Assembly: GCA_963580455.1 (NCBI GenBank)
Contig: OY756957.1
Coordinates: 9,181,001-9,245,000, forward strand
DNA from: Euonymus europaeus
Lineage: Eukaryota; Streptophyta; Magnoliopsida; Celastrales; Celastraceae
Direction of reading: 5' to 3'
Length of the DNA stretch: 64,000 bases
Program-made: the position numbers and the translations under genes
The notes under the pieces: generated by a model
Database searches by the model: none
The model's input: only the letters and a program-made list of their open reading frames with translations
Told to the model about the DNA's origin: nothing
Part shown: positions 1 through 10,809 of the stretch, piece after piece
How positions within the stretch are numbered: the first letter of the stretch is position 1
How the letters are laid out: the number at the start of each line of letters is the position of its first letter

Positions 1-84
1 TTGAAAGTTGTTTAGCTATGATTCTAGGTGATATTTTTTTAATCTTTTGTGGAGTATTTGGGGATATGGTGCTAGCCATCCCTA

Positions 85-250
85 AGGTTAGCCATATCCA
101 CATAAGGTATATCAAGTTTGAAAGTCGCTCAATGATATTGTCATTTATATTTGACATGGTTGGCCATCTGCACATATAGTATATCAAGTTTGAAAGTTGC
201 TTAACGATATTATCTTTTATATTTGACTTGGTTGGCCATTTGCACATATA
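85..250. repeat. 72-bp tandem repeat, about 2.3 copies
   Basis: The phrase TATATCAAGTTTGAAAGT recurs at 108 and 180, and CACATATA at 171 and 243, giving a 72-bp period. A degenerate further copy of the TTGAAAGTTG part sits at position 1, so the array probably continues beyond the window. No coding potential is seen. Confidence 0.75.
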
Positions 251-479
251 GCACCCGGCTGGTCTCATTTTAATTTTTTATCAAATGGCAATTGAATCAA
301 GAATAGTTCAAAAACAATAAAATTAACGATAAAAAAAAAGCTTGAAAATGCTGCTGCACCAGAAGCTCAATTTTAAGTGTACTTACTGCCATTGCTTCAA
401 AGTTCAAATTTCCCCAAATAAGGTAATTCTAATTCTATCATGGCAGTTCTTCATCAAACAGTCCCATCCTTATAGCAAC

Positions 480-800
480 TCCATCACCGCATCACCATAT
501 CCATTACTTCAAAGTTTAAAGTTCAAAGTCTTAGAGTACAATTGCTTCAAAGTATTAAACTACAATCAATTCAAACTCTTATACTACAATAACTTCAAAG
601 TGTTACACTACAATATTTTACTTAAAGATTACACATAGCACAAAAAAAGTACATAAACATTAACACATTAGCAACAGCAGCACAACTGCCCCATTTCTAT
701 AGCAGCTCCATTTCCACAGTAGCCCAATTTCTATAGTAGCTCCATTTCCACAGCAACCACATTTCTACAGCAGCTCCATCACCACAGCATCATATAGTGA
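480..800. repeat. Degenerate low-complexity repeats (CTTCAAAGT and CCATTTCCACAGCAGC types)
   Basis: From about 500 to 620 short units containing CTTCAAAGT followed by TACAAT recur at 25-35 bp spacing. From about 680 to 790 units of the type CTCCATTTCCACAGCAGC follow. An open frame runs through the first block, but its composition is that of the repeat. I see no gene between the 72-bp array and the FAR1-like gene. Confidence 0.5.
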
Positions 801-895
801 AGTCATTCCTACACATGAAAAAAATATAGTAACCACCTCAAAAAACTAAATCAAAATCATACAACATGATAGTCAATTACATTTTCGTTTAATAC

Positions 896-3089
896 TTACA
901 TAGTATTAAGAGCCGAACAATTCCTCTTGTCATGTGATTGCCCTGTTAACCCACAACCATGACAATGCCGTATCTTTTTTGTTGCAGGTTCTTTACCTCC
1001 CTTTAGTCTTTTTCCACAACCTTTACAGGGTCGTTGTAAACCGGTTGTGAAAGAGCAACACTAGGTACAGAAGATTTTCCTCCACCATTTGGCGTCATTG
1101 TTAAGATTGTATTGGAGTAACTCCAACATCTCAATTGCAACCTTATATGTGTCATTGTTAACCAATGCGGCCTCGACAATACTTCTTGTAAGCTTACTTA
1201 ATGTAGGATGCCTCAAGACTAACCCCAACCCTATCTCTTGACTGCCTCCATAGGAGCACATAGATTTTGCAGATTTGGTCCACCTATGTAGTACATATAT
1301 ACTAGGCAGTGGAGCATGCAATTGCACCCTACTAAAAGCTGCAAATATGTGGTGACATATGAATCCACATGACTCAAACTTCTTACAATTACAAGCCATA
1401 CGACTCAACGATTTATCCTCAATGACTACTCTCACACTTTGTAGACTGCTATCAACCCTCCCAACATTATAGATGCACAAGCCCTCTCCCTCTCCCTCAT
1501 TCTCAATTCTTGCAATATATGTCATGCTTGAAACAACTCATCTTGAACTTTGTAAAATATAGAGTGTGTGTACAACTCACTCATGGACTTCTCTATAGAA
1601 AACATAGTCTTCGTAATGGGTTGTTCATTGATGTCTTTGTGATCCAAAGAAATCTCTTGATGTCTTTGATGTTTGATTGCTCTGGCAAGCCTCACCATAA
1701 ATCCATCAAAGAATTTTTCTTCAAAATGTAAGACTTCAAAAAAGCGTGACAATTTTCTGCCCTTTGACTGCTAAACATACCTACAAAACAATCACAAATG
1801 TCAATAAATGGCAAAGCAAAAATGGAGTACTAACAACCGGTTATAAAAGAATAGAATACCTGCATAAAATGTATCATTAATAAATGCAGGAATCCACTTG
1901 GAGCGAATGTCATAAATTATTTTTAACCATTCATTGGTCGACAAACCACTGTGCTCAATAATTTCACTCCACTGGATTTCAAATTGTTCTGGAGTCTCTA
2001 AGTTCCATATTGACTTCTGAAAGCGATGATAGTAATCTTTTTGTTTTATTGCATCTAACTTCTTTGAAAATTTGTTTAGAATATGCCACATACATAATTT
2101 ATGCACAGTGTTCGGCAGTATTTGAGCTATGGCTTTGGCCATTGCGGGATCTTGATCCGTGATAATCATTTTGGATTGGCCAGTTGGCATCGCCGACAAT
2201 AACTGCTGAAAAAGGCATAAAAATGACTCGGTCGTTTCATAACTCAAGAATGCACATCCGAAAAAGGTCGTTTGTCCGTGATGGTTGACTCCAACAAATG
2301 GTGCAAATATCTATCGTATCGAATTGTATTAGAAGTAGTATCAAATACTATGACATCTCCGAAAGTATGATATGCATTTCTACACCCTACATCTGCCCAA
2401 AAATAATGAGTTAACTTATTTTCTTCATCCATATCGATTGAAAAATAGAACTTATAATTAATTTCCTTTTCAACCTCAAAATACTCATATAACATTTGAG
2501 TATCATGTCCAACATACAATTTAGCCTCATCCCGTCTAGAGTTGTAGAAATCTTTCTCAGTACACCCAATATTATCAATACTTCCGATCTCTAATTCCAA
2601 AATACTAATTTATTGGTGAATTGACACAATGGTTGTACTAAGTTGTTGTGTCAAAGCATTCTTTGTCGGACGCATTGATCGATGAGACTGTAGCAAATGC
2701 ACTTTTTGTGGCGTAGTAAGGTTGTGATTATGGACCTCACAAAATTTTGAAACAATGAACTTTTGATTGACATCTGACTTCACAAGAGTGATCTTAGCAT
2801 TACACCCTTCTCTAGTTAATCCATGTTTTCTTTTTGGAACATAATTTGAGTCCTTAACTTCTCGAGTCCCTTGATTATAGCAAACAAATTCCCGCCAAAT
2901 AATTTCATTACTCTTATTTTTCTTTGTAGTCCACAGCCGATTACTAAATTCGGCTTCCCTTGCATATTCATTATAGAAACGTTGAGTATCATCCAATGAA
3001 TCAAATTGTTGCCCAATTTTAGGAATGACTTCAAACCTTACTTAAGGAACAAAAGTTATATCATTACATGAAGTCGAACCCATATCCAT
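896..3089 (-). pseudogene. FAR1/FHY3-related (FRS-like, Mutator-derived) protein, broken
   Basis: The order of domains is that of FAR1-related sequences, transposase-derived transcription factors and relatives of Mutator transposases. A FAR1 DNA-binding domain (about 2990-2650, C..C..HNH zinc-binding pattern) is followed by the MULE transposase core (about 2450-1860, with ITDQDPAM and CMWHILNKF). A SWIM zinc finger (CNC..CHH, about 1405-1340) and a C-terminal cysteine cluster (HCHGCGL..HDKRNC, about 1050-900) complete it. A 79-bp GT..AG intron at 1859-1781 restores the expected frame. Breaks: a stop near 3045, an in-frame stop at about 2611, a frameshift near 2320 and frame changes around 1525. 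The start at 3089 is the first ATG upstream of the domain. It could be a host FRS gene copy or the core of a FAR1-type MULE; no terminal repeats were found. Confidence 0.85.
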
Positions 3090-4300
3090 TTGTGACACTA
3101 CATTATAATAAATTCAAAAAAAAAATACATCAATTGGATGGATTTAAAACATAACATGGTTTAGCCACAACAAAGAAATGCTCAGATTTAATAAACTAAA
3201 ATGAATACATCCACTTGAAGCCATAACCAAAAAACCATGTTCTAGTTCACATTCCACAAACAAGTCACAATTCAACCAAAAAACCATATTCATATCACAA
3301 TTAACCATGCAATACAGAGAGCCAAGAAGCATTACCAAGAGGAACCAAAATAGAAAACCATTATTCAATAGCAAAATAAAAAAACCTAATTGCAAGTCAA
3401 ATATGGGCTTGTCTAACCCGAGCAGAGGAGAAGAACTGCCGGAAGAAAGAAACGCATTGACGTGTATGAGAACCCGAGCTGCGATGGAGAACACCGAGCT
3501 TAGAAGAAGACAGGCGCGATAAGATAGACAATCCAAGCTGAAGAAGACAGAGAAAGGAGGCGCGAGACGGCTTCTGGAGAAGACGGAGAGAGGAAATCGC
3601 AGAGGAGAAGTCTCGTTCGTTTTGTGTGAGGTTGGGCTGCTGGAGAATAGATAGGATATTTCCTCACCCGTTAGATGAATCTGATGAACAAGAAGAGAAG
3701 TCTGCATTTTAAGCCCTTAAAATGAGTTTTCATGAGAGAAACTTCCTATATATACATATGTGTGTGTATATATATACACTCACAATTATATATATAATTA
3801 TATATGTGCTAAAAAATATTGTAGGAAATGATATATATATATATATATACATATATGTCTATCCAATATATAATAAAAAATAAGTTTATATTTAAATATA
3901 AAACTCCAGTAATAATTATTTTTAAAATCAAACATTGAAGAACAAATCAGGAAAGTAATTTACAACTCATTGCAATTTAATTACTAGTAATAGGATTCCT
4001 ATTACGAGTAAAAATCAATGAAACCAAATGGGCCCTAAAGCCCTATCTCATAATTATATGGGGAATTTGCAAGTCGGTACATCATTATGGACTTTTCATC
4101 ATGTCACGTTTGATAATATTTGATACATTTATGATTAATCTATGATACCATCTTGACTATGTTGAACACTAAGATTCCATGTGAGAATACTGCTTCAAAT
4201 TGATGATAATTTATGATAACCTGGTGATTGTTTTGTGATACCTACGTGATATCTCTATGATATCCACCAATGGAACGTAAGGGTATCACAGAATCAATAC
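3090..4300. other. Gene-free stretch upstream of the FAR1-like pseudogene
   Basis: No convincing gene. On the minus strand 3700-3450 is TC-rich and could be leader of the FAR1-like gene; open frames here look like chance. TA microsatellites lie at about 3755-3850. The end of the block (3985-4036) reads, on the minus strand, GGGCCCATTTGGTTTCA, a terminus typical of plant DNA transposons, but no partner terminus was found. Confidence 0.4.
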
Positions 4301-4960
4301 TACCGAAACAAGCTTCCTAATAAGCAAAAAATTTAACACCAGCAAAGCATAAAACTCCCCAAAAATACATACAATACAGAAAAACTAAAAAACAAAGAAT
4401 TTAAAGAACAATGCGAAAAAGGAAAACATCGTCCGCCATCACTATAAACAGGAGGCAGTATGAACAAAATCACCAAGGTATCATACGAGTGTCACATAAT
4501 AAAAAAAATACTAAAACAACCTTCCCTACAACCAAAAAACAAAAAATCAACAAAGCATATACCTGCCAAAAAATATGTACATACAGTAGAGAAAAATTAA
4601 AAAAAACAAAGCATCTTAAGAATAATGCGAAGAAGGAAAATAGAAAAAAAATTAGAAACCCAAACTCAACCTACTGAAACAAGTTTCCTTGTAACAAAAA
4701 AACATAACACCAACAAAGCAGAAACTCCCCAAAAATACATACAGTACAAAAAAATTAAAAAACAAAGAATCTAAAGAATAATGTGAAGAAGGAAAATACC
4801 GTCCCCCATCCTTATAAATAGGAGGCAGTATGAACAAAATCAGCAAGGTATCATATAAGTATCACATAATAAAAAATACTGAAAAAAGCCTTCCCTGCAA
4901 CCAAAAAACAAAAAATAAACAAAGCATATACCTCCCAAAAAAATACATACAATGTAAATA
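4301..4960. repeat. About 370-bp tandem duplication
   Basis: Two adjacent copies are seen, 4301-4670 and 4671 onward. The phrase TACYGAAACAAGYTTCCT occurs at 4301 and 4672, and GGAGGCAGTATGAACAAAAT at 4451 and 4821, so the period is 370-371 bp. The copies differ by scattered substitutions and small indels. The sequence is A-rich on the plus strand and open frames in it are not conserved between copies. Confidence 0.8.
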
Positions 4961-5374
4961 ACTAAAGACCAAATAATCTTCATAACAATGACAATGTACC
5001 TTCAAAAACAACTGAAATAACATAAACAACTAAGCCTGTTGTCCAAGTTTGGGGTTGTACGCCTCCAAATTTTATCTGTAATGCTCTTCTTGTTGATTTG
5101 AGTTAGTGAAATTGCCTTAAGTTAAAGGAAAAAAAACAATTATTCAATCTCTAACAAAACAAAACAAAACTTATTCCACTGCTAGAAAGTTTTGAGAAAA
5201 TGATGAATCCACTGTGACCTAATTAAATATAGAGTAACAACGCATGTTGGGAAGATATCCCCAAGCATTAAAAGCTAGGAAGAAAAGCTAAAAATATACA
5301 CCCACAAACTTAAAAACAGTTCAACACAGGACACCATTTCTGTTAAAAACTTTTGATTAAAACTCAAGATAGAT

Positions 5375-6440
5375 TGATAAGTGCCAAAATATAAATTTAG
5401 AAGTTGGTTAAATATAGACACTTATGAATGATTAAGCTTGAAAGTGATAGTTTTTGTGCCTTAAATTCAAATATTATTTTGACTATCAATTTATTGTTTT
5501 GATGCAATATTGCAGGTTTATAAGTCAAGTTTTAGTCATGCTTACTTATCATTCAACCCAAGCCTACGAAATTGTGGAATATTTCATCTATAAGTGGAGT
5601 TATGTCATCCATGACATCGCATAAATAGCTTGTATGATATTTGTATTTTATGTTCCACTTGTATGGTAAATATCATGCTATTTGCATGATATTTTTCATA
5701 TGTTTTGTCTATAAAAGGAAGGGAGGTCTTTGGTGATGAGAGATTGGAAAGATTTAAAGAAACAAAGGAAGAAGAACAAATCTTTTGGTGAGAAGAACAA
5801 AGGAGGAGAAAAAAGGCATTCTTAGTGTGTATTTCTTAAGTTTTATGTTTTACTTGTTTATGTATAATTAAACTTTTGTAGTTAGGGCTTAACTTTGAAG
5901 CCCTAAACATGATTTCAATTTTTTAAGTGTGTGGATTTCGTATTTTCTTACAAGGATGATGATTTTTGATTTTTTTCATGATATGTGAATTCTAATAGTG
6001 TTGTTCCTTTGAATAACTAACTTTGATACATTTATTGGAATTAATTGTTGTAGAATATGATCAATTGCCTTGTTGAATATGCTCTTGTTTGCAACATATA
6101 ATTTGGTTAAAAAGAATTATGAGAAATCAATTCTTGAATATCTAAGTACAAACACCATATATTAGAACTCTTGTGATGTTCATATTCTCTTTTATCTTAT
6201 TGAGTTCTTGATTGTTAATTGATGCAAACATCATGCTAGATTTCAATTGAAAATACAAGTACTGAGGCAGACACCATGCACTGTACATGCACTTAAGAGA
6301 GAATCATACAACAAGAGTCTGGTCATAACCTTGTTGTGAATGTTGTCATCATATACTTGTTGAAAGTTTCAATTTATCATTTCTTATAAATTGTTTGATT
6401 GTTTTGTGGTGGATAGTGAGTCTTAGCAAAGATTTTTAGG
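5375..6440 (+). mobile_element. Solo LTR of an Athila-like Ty3/gypsy element
   Basis: It starts TGATAAGTGCC and is collinear, in opposite orientation, with the LTR at 47873-46569. Shared landmarks include the TATAAAAGGAAGG promoter-like stretch near 5712, AACAAAGGAGGAGAAAAAAGG near 5800 and GTGGATAGTGAGTC near 6410. Similarity stops at about 6440, some 280 bp before the end of the other copy, so the 3' end is truncated. No matching internal region flanks it. Confidence 0.8.
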
Positions 6441-6607
6441 TTTTCCAATATATCCGGTGCACTTGTGATACCTATCAAAGGGAGATAAATTTGTCTAAAA
6501 GAAAGCGATTACGTGCCTTGAAGTTATTCTAGTTTTTCCATCTTGATTTACCTCCATTCATATAAAACAAATTCAACAGTTTAGATAAATCCTCTTTTTC
6601 GTTTTAA

Positions 6608-7445
6608 ATGGAGGATTCTATTACGTCTCAATCCATTCGAGTTATGAATCAAGATATTGTTTGTCTTGATTGTTTTGATGGCCAGAATTTTACTAGGTGG
6701 CAAGAGAAGATGTTGTTTTTCATTGGCACTCTCAAATTGGCTTACATCCTCAGAGACGATGTAGTGGAAGATCCTGAATAGTCCGACTAGAATTTTGAAG
6801 AAATATTGGAGAAACAACGCAAGAGGAAGGAGGATGATTTTCTATGTCGAGGCCACATACTTAACACACTCTCCAACTCAGTGTATAGCACACATTGCAC
6901 CATACAAACAACAAAGGAATTGTGGGCTGCACTAGAGAACAAACACCGCATTGAAGAGGCAAGTAATCGTAAATTTTATAAAAGTCCCACATCCATTTCA
7001 AGCACTTAATAAGTGCTAGCCCACCTCTCACTACTTACAAGATCTTTTCTCTTGTGTAGTGAGTTGGGTCTAGCCCACTTGTTACACTTAAAGAGAAACA
7101 AAGTCGTACGAGCTCGTTGTATTCATGTGAACCGGACAATTCATATATGACCCAATGTTTGTTGGTGTGTGGGGATGTGAAAATTATAACAAATTTTTAA
7201 TTGGAAATTATGTTGATTTTAAAATGACTAATGATAAGTCAATTCTTGCACAAGTGCATGAACTTCAACTTCTTGTTAGTGATCTTAAAAATGCTGGAAT
7301 AATCCTTGTAGAAGATTTTCAAGTCGAAATAAATATTGCAAAATTAATTTTTCTTCTTGAAATGGTTAAAAGAAGAAACTTAAGCATGAAAAGAATACTT
7401 AACGGTTCGGTCATTATGATTGTCAACCAGCCTCTACTCCTGTAG
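6608..7445 (+). pseudogene. Copia-1 gag (UBN2-type), interrupted
   Basis: Copia gag capsid-like sequence begins at the ATG at 6608 shortly after the LTR tail. Recognisable phrases are FDGQNFTRWQEKM and, further on, FKMTNDKSILAQVHELQ, both typical of the UBN2 gag family. An in-frame TAG stands at 6779-6781, and the gene is split by a 213-bp insertion at 6978-7190. The frame resumes across the insertion if one copy of the duplicated target is discounted. After about 7380 the gag reading breaks and passes directly into RT-domain sequence. Confidence 0.8.
6978..7190. mobile_element. 213-bp insertion with 7-bp target duplication (MITE- or TRIM-like)
   Basis: The insert is bracketed by AAATTTT at 6971-6977 and 7191-7197, and it splits the gag reading frame of copia-1, which resumes cleanly beyond it. 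Its ends are imperfectly inverted (ATAAAAGTCCCACATCC at the left; GGGGATGTGAAAATTATAAC at the right). The sequence GTCCCACATC near the left end resembles the plant snRNA upstream sequence element. No coding capacity. Family not identified. Confidence 0.65.
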
Positions 7446-8607
7446 ATCCAAATATCAAGTTAAAGAAAAATAGTGGACGTTGTGAATCTCAATTGGAATA
7501 TGCTAGTATAGTAGGGAGTCTTATGTATGCAATGAATTGCGCAAGACCCCCTATGACGTATGTTGTAGGCATGCTTTGTAGATTTACGAGTAACCCAGGT
7601 GAAGAACATTGGAAAGCAATTTCTAGAGTTCTTTGTTACCTGAAGAAAACTGTGAATTATGGGTTACGTTATTAAGGCTATCTTGTTGTATTAGAAGCAA
7701 GCATATAGGGTGAGTTTGCTTCATATTTCGCACAGCTTGAAGCTGTGGGGTCCACATAAAATGTTGTGCCAACCAAATGTCATATTTTGTAGACAGTTTA
7801 AAGCTATGACCTTACATCTTTAAGCTGTGCAAAATGAAATGATATCATATCATAACTTTTTAGAGCTTAAAACTGTGAGACCCATAATATTTTACAACCA
7901 CATTACATAATTGTGCATTCGTATCTTAAAAATTTTCAATTACTTTTTATTGTAATACATTTTTTTTGTAATTTTATCTACAAAATTAATCTAAGAGAAA
8001 AATGAACCAAACACCCCCACAACATTTTATATAGCTTAAAGCTGTGAGCTCCACAATTTTTTACACAATATTTTTCATAGCTTTAAGCACAAAATTTTTT
8101 ACAGCTTAGAGCTATGAAATGCAATTGTGAAACAAACGGACCCTATAATGATACAAGTTGGAATAATATGGAATCTAAGTCTAAATCCACAATGAGTTGG
8201 ATATTCACAATGGGTGGTGCTGCAGTATCTTGGAGTTCAAGAAGTAGACTTGTGTTTTAGATTCAACCATGTTGGCAGAGTTCATTGCATTAGTCGATGC
8301 ATCTAAAGAAGCAGAATGGCTTAGAAATTTACTTGAAGATATACCACTATGGAAAAAGCCTACTCCTGCATTGATGATTAGTTGTGATAATCAGGCAACA
8401 ATCTATAAAGTCACAAATAAGACTTTTAATGGAAAGTCAAGACACACAAGTCTTAGACATCTATCTTTGAGACAATTGCTCAAAAAGAGAGTGATTACTG
8501 TTGCTTATATAGAGTCCAAAGCAAATTTAGCTGATCCTTTGACGAAAGGTTTATCAGGAGAGATGATCTTAAAGACATCTAAAGGAATAGGGCTACGGTC
8601 TATATGA
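7395..8607 (+). pseudogene. Copia-1 RT C-terminus and RNase H, interrupted by a MITE
   Basis: The segment begins in the RT-RNase H connection (HYDCQPASTPVDP near 7420), followed by the YASIVGSLMYAMNCARP motif and HWKAISRVLCYLK, all hallmarks of copia pol. A stop at 7673 and a 436-bp MITE (7708-8143) interrupt it. The RNase H resumes with DTSWNN near 8150 and MLAEFIALVDASKEAEWL from 8269, and the polyprotein ends at 8605-8607 after the SRHTSLR and NLADPLTKGL motifs. A frame change occurs near 8260. Catalytic RT sequence and integrase are absent because of the deletion at about 7390. Confidence 0.85.
7708..8143. mobile_element. 436-bp hAT-like MITE with subterminal palindromic repeats
   Basis: The left end GGGTGAGTTTGCTTCA and the reverse complement of the right end GGGTCCGTTTGTTTCA form terminal inverted repeats. 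TATA flanks both sides. Inside, variants of AGCTTAAAGCTGTG recur at least seven times in both orientations near both ends, as in hAT-derived MITEs where such repeats bind transposase. It interrupts the copia-1 RNase H reading. No 8-bp hAT target duplication is evident, so the superfamily is uncertain. Confidence 0.7.
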
Positions 8608-8986
8608 AACTCAACTATGTTTAGTGGGAACCCAACTTTGGACTTGAAATATAATCTAAAGTTCAATGGGTATGAACAAGCTAAAAGTTTGGTTTAGAAT
8701 GATAGTAATTAGTTTTTTAAAATTCTGGTGTGCCTCATGTCCTAATCCAAGTTTTAGTGTCAGGGTCTGCATGTTAGAGGTTGGATTAAAGATCCTTAAT
8801 AAATTCTGTTGGTTTGTAAAAATCATAACTATGACAATTGCGTGATCATCTAAATCTGTGCAGGTGAAGTAACCTTGAGGTAGCCTACTTCGATACAGAT
8901 ATATGTTTTACATGTGTTGGTCTGAAATTGTTTGCATGGATTATTAATTATTTGCATGGATTATTACGAAAATATGTTGTGTGACA

Positions 8987-9860
8987 TGTTGGAATTGAAA
9001 TAAAACATGATAAGTGATATATATATATAGACAGGAGTTGTTATGGATTATATTGTTTACGTAATTGACTTTTAGCCTAAACAAATCTCCTAGTAGTGGA
9101 TATTTATTATATCACTTTAAGAAGTCTTTTGTTTTATCTCATATTGATGTACATGAGTTAATAAATTCTTATCATGGTAGGATTCTTGTCATATACGATT
9201 AACGGCTACTCTTTTCCTATATCAAGTGGAGACTTTTGGTTGCATGGCAATTCTTGTCCTATATCAAGTTGGAGTCTTGGAGTCTTTTGTTGATAATTAA
9301 CCAATATCTTATCTCAAAGTGCTTTTACAGGAGATTAAGATGTCATTATTATCATGAATTAACAAAACTTATCATGTGATACGTGCACTATATAAGAAGA
9401 CACAATATCAAGATTGAAGTTGGCCGAACCTATTGCAAATCTTGTGCCCATGTTATTTGATCTTTGTTTTATTCTCTCTCATATTATTCTTGTAATAGTG
9501 AGATTATTCATGTAAATTGAGAGAGATTAGTTTGAGAAAGAGAGTTTCATATTTCACTTGTGTTCTTGGTAAGAAGGAGTGATTCCTTGTTCGTGAAGTC
9601 TTTTGGAGGCGCCAAAAGCGAGCTCTACCTAGCTGGGTTGAGTGTGGAGGAGAAACATACACTGAATGAATGAGATGTACGAGCGATGTCTTTAGGTCAA
9701 AGATAGAGTTGTACTCTTGATTTATGATTAGTCGATTGTTCTTCAGGTTGGTCGCTCATAGACTTGAAGTTTTTCCCAGTAAGATTTCCTCGTTAAAATC
9801 GTGGTGTTCTGATTTACTTTTATTTTCCGCATTTAGTTTTCATATTTGTTGACTAACGAT
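8987..9860 (+). mobile_element. Copia-type LTR-like block inside copia-1 3' region
   Basis: It begins TGTTGGAATTG and ends in a copia R/U5-like tail (GAAGTTTTTCCCAGTAAG, then TTTATTTTCCGCA near 9830). It is not similar to the 5' LTR tail or 3' LTR of copia-1, so it is probably a separate, solo LTR. The right boundary is not clear and no target duplication was found. The flanks (8608-8986 and 9861-10283) hold copia-1 3' untranslated sequence with no other gene. Confidence 0.5.
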
Positions 9861-10283
9861 CTTGATGAGAAACACCGAACTCTCAAATTCTTTAAGTGCG
9901 ATTTGCAGACTCAACTAAAGGAATTTACCTACGAGAGTGTGGAAGTGAGGCGGCTTCCTATAAATAAATTGACCATATTCTAGAGCACTCGAAAATCAAG
10001 ATATTGCACAAGGGGACAAGCGTGCGAAGTAAAGAAACACTATAAATTCAGGACTGAGTATGTATGACAACTCCGACTTATCTACAAGGGTCCTTGGTTC
10101 AAGATCCATACACCAGAGCACCTTGATAAAGCTTTGATTTGTTTATACTAAGTTAAAGTTCAAGCCCAAAAAAACTTTTCACCTATGTACTATTTTCCAT
10201 TGATGATGTATTTTTATTGGTTTTAATGTATTTCAAGTTTTTATAATTTTATTAAATAATATATACGTATTTTGAAAATAAGG

Positions 10284-10764
10284 GTGTTGGATATTTCCAA
10301 AAACTTTTGTTTTTCTTTGTACTTGACAGAAACTTATTTATATGGATATCAATGGCTATGTGAAGAGCCACACCATTAAGAGATACATGTCTCTTGGTGC
10401 AAGAGGCATTTGTATGGTGCATGTACATGTAACTGTCATTGACAGTTATATGTCATGTGCAGTTTTCAATTCAAATTGAATAGGTGTATAGATAAGTTTC
10501 TTTGAGTGCAGTTGAGGGAGTTGCATCATCAAGTATTCCTATAAATAGAGTGTTTCAGGGTTGATTCAAATAGTGGATCTTTGAACTTCAACGAAAAATT
10601 AGAGACTTCATTGTATCCTAAAGGCTTTTTCTCACATACCTTGTGCACTTGTTATACCTATCAAAGAGAGAAATTTGTCTAAAAGAAAGCGATTATGTGC
10701 CTTGAAGCTATTCTAGTTTTTCCATCTTTATTTACCTCTATTCATATAATTTTTTTTTCAACAG
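10284..10764 (+). mobile_element. Copia-1 3' LTR (481 bp)
   Basis: It begins TGTTGG and ends CAACA, the inverted termini usual for copia LTRs. The last about 130 bp match 6447-6587 and an inner part matches, inverted, 56180-56406. A CTATAAATAGAG promoter-like box lies near 10540. The purine run directly upstream fits a polypurine tract. It abuts the truncated start of LINE-1. Confidence 0.75.
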
Positions 10765-10809
10765 AAGGAAAAGGAAGTGAATAAGAAAAACGAAGTGCGG
10801 GTAAGGATT

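Larger units (their letters stand above)
6441..10764 (+). mobile_element. Ty1/copia remnant (copia-1) with secondary insertions
   Basis: A 5' LTR tail (about 6441-6587, ending TTCAACA) matches the end of the LTR at 10284-10764 and is followed by gag at 6608. Gag runs into a short RT/RNase H segment after a large deletion near 7390, and the polyprotein ends at 8607. The 3' untranslated region contains a foreign LTR-like block (8987-9860). A purine-rich stretch (GAAAATAAGGG) stands directly before the 3' LTR. The element cannot move: most of pol, including integrase, is gone. Confidence 0.75.

Noticed and set aside
342..638. 98-codon plus-strand frame
   Set aside because: Made of the CTTCAAAGT/TACAAT repeat; not conserved between units.
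3144..3707. 187-codon minus-strand frame with hydrophobic segments as a membrane protein gene
   Set aside because: Composition follows a TC-rich leader-like tract; no recognisable domain and no clear start context.
6985..6996. snRNA gene promoted by the GTCCCACATC motif
   Set aside because: No TATA box at the expected spacing and no snRNA-like sequence downstream.
8987..9860. This LTR-like block as the 3' LTR of copia-1
   Set aside because: It does not match the 5' LTR tail at 6441-6587, whereas 10284-10764 does and has a polypurine stretch before it.
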